Below, in pieces: positions 63,864 through 64,000 of a stretch of DNA of 64,000 nt. The first letter of the stretch is position 1. Each line of letters opens with the position of its first letter. The DNA is from Epiperipatus broadwayi (taxonomy: Eukaryota; Onychophora; Udeonychophora; Euonychophora; Peripatidae): contig JAQFVV010000056.1 in NCBI GenBank assembly GCA_028023455.1, forward strand, positions 4,239,717 through 4,303,716, written 5' to 3'. The position numbers were made by a program, and so were the translations under genes. Below the pieces are notes generated by a model. The model had not been told where the DNA came from, ran no database searches, and saw nothing but the letters and a program-made list of their open reading frames with translations.

Positions 63864-64000
63864 ATAGTTTACTGCAAACCTGCACATACAGGAAAATATA
63901 TAGCCTATACATCCAATCACACCAGAAACACAAAACATGGCATCATGCTACCACTATGGAACAGAGCAAAAGAAGTTTGTTCAGAAACCAGAGATTTGGA
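63864..64000 (+). pseudogene. Penelope-like RT fragment, cut by the window end
   Basis: An open frame from ATA 63,864 gives IVYCKPAHTGKYIAYTSN, then HGIMLPLWNRAKEVCSETRD. This matches the PLE RT segment VYRKPTHT, then the SNHP region, then the RGVV-L--RA- helix, which follows the catalytic box and lies before the GIY-YIG endonuclease. About 45 codons are visible with no stop. The upstream frame is interrupted, so the RT core is missing or shifted. The rest of the element would lie beyond 64,000. Confidence 0.75.

Overview
The window is very AT-rich, intron- and repeat-type eukaryotic DNA. It contains spliced-looking exons with GT/AG borders, APE-type LINEs, an RTE, Penelope-like elements, gypsy-type pol relics, piggyBac- and hAT-like MITEs, a tRNA-derived SINE, long microsatellites and a 500-N assembly gap. 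This fits an animal, most likely an invertebrate. The sequence alone does not let me name the species. No bacterial-style operons, CRISPR arrays or rRNA genes are present.

Layout. 0-3.5 kb: candidate exons of one host gene on the + strand, with a foldback repeat in a presumed intron. 5.0-7.8 kb: a decayed gypsy-type pol (RT thumb, RNase H, integrase) running into the 3' part of a Penelope-like element (PLE) with a GIY-YIG endonuclease and a hammerhead-like 3' motif. 8.3-28.1 kb: a nest of six LINE pieces (a 3' fragment, LINE1, LINE-R, LINE-R2, LINE2, LINE3). Both sides of every piece are (ATT)n-type microsatellite or lie close to it. 28.3-28.9 kb: a weak LINE relic. 29.8-30.4 kb: a (TA)n tract holding the assembly gap. 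30.4-39 kb: AT-rich DNA with old, diverged dispersed repeats. 39.05-42.37 kb: a complete RTE-type LINE with a 12-bp target-site duplication and one frameshift. 42.4-58.6 kb: mostly non-coding, with two tRNA-Gly-derived SINE copies, a hAT-like MITE, three TTAA-flanked MITEs (two forming a 2.8-kb inverted pair), a 276-bp near-perfect palindrome with PLE-like motifs, and a few weak exon candidates. 58.6-64 kb: a third copy of the old dispersed repeat, and a PLE RT fragment cut by the window end.

How the parts relate. Nothing here forms a host pathway. The coherent system is the LINE nest. LINE1 and LINE2 share one design: ORF1 has a PHD finger, coiled coil and RNA-binding-like C terminus. ORF2 has APE endonuclease and RT, and follows in the same frame after a single TGA with no usable ATG. 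Together with the (ATT)n flanks, this suggests elements that either insert into (ATT)n or seed it, and that may make ORF2 by stop-codon readthrough. All copies carry frameshifts or stops, so none here looks autonomous as read.
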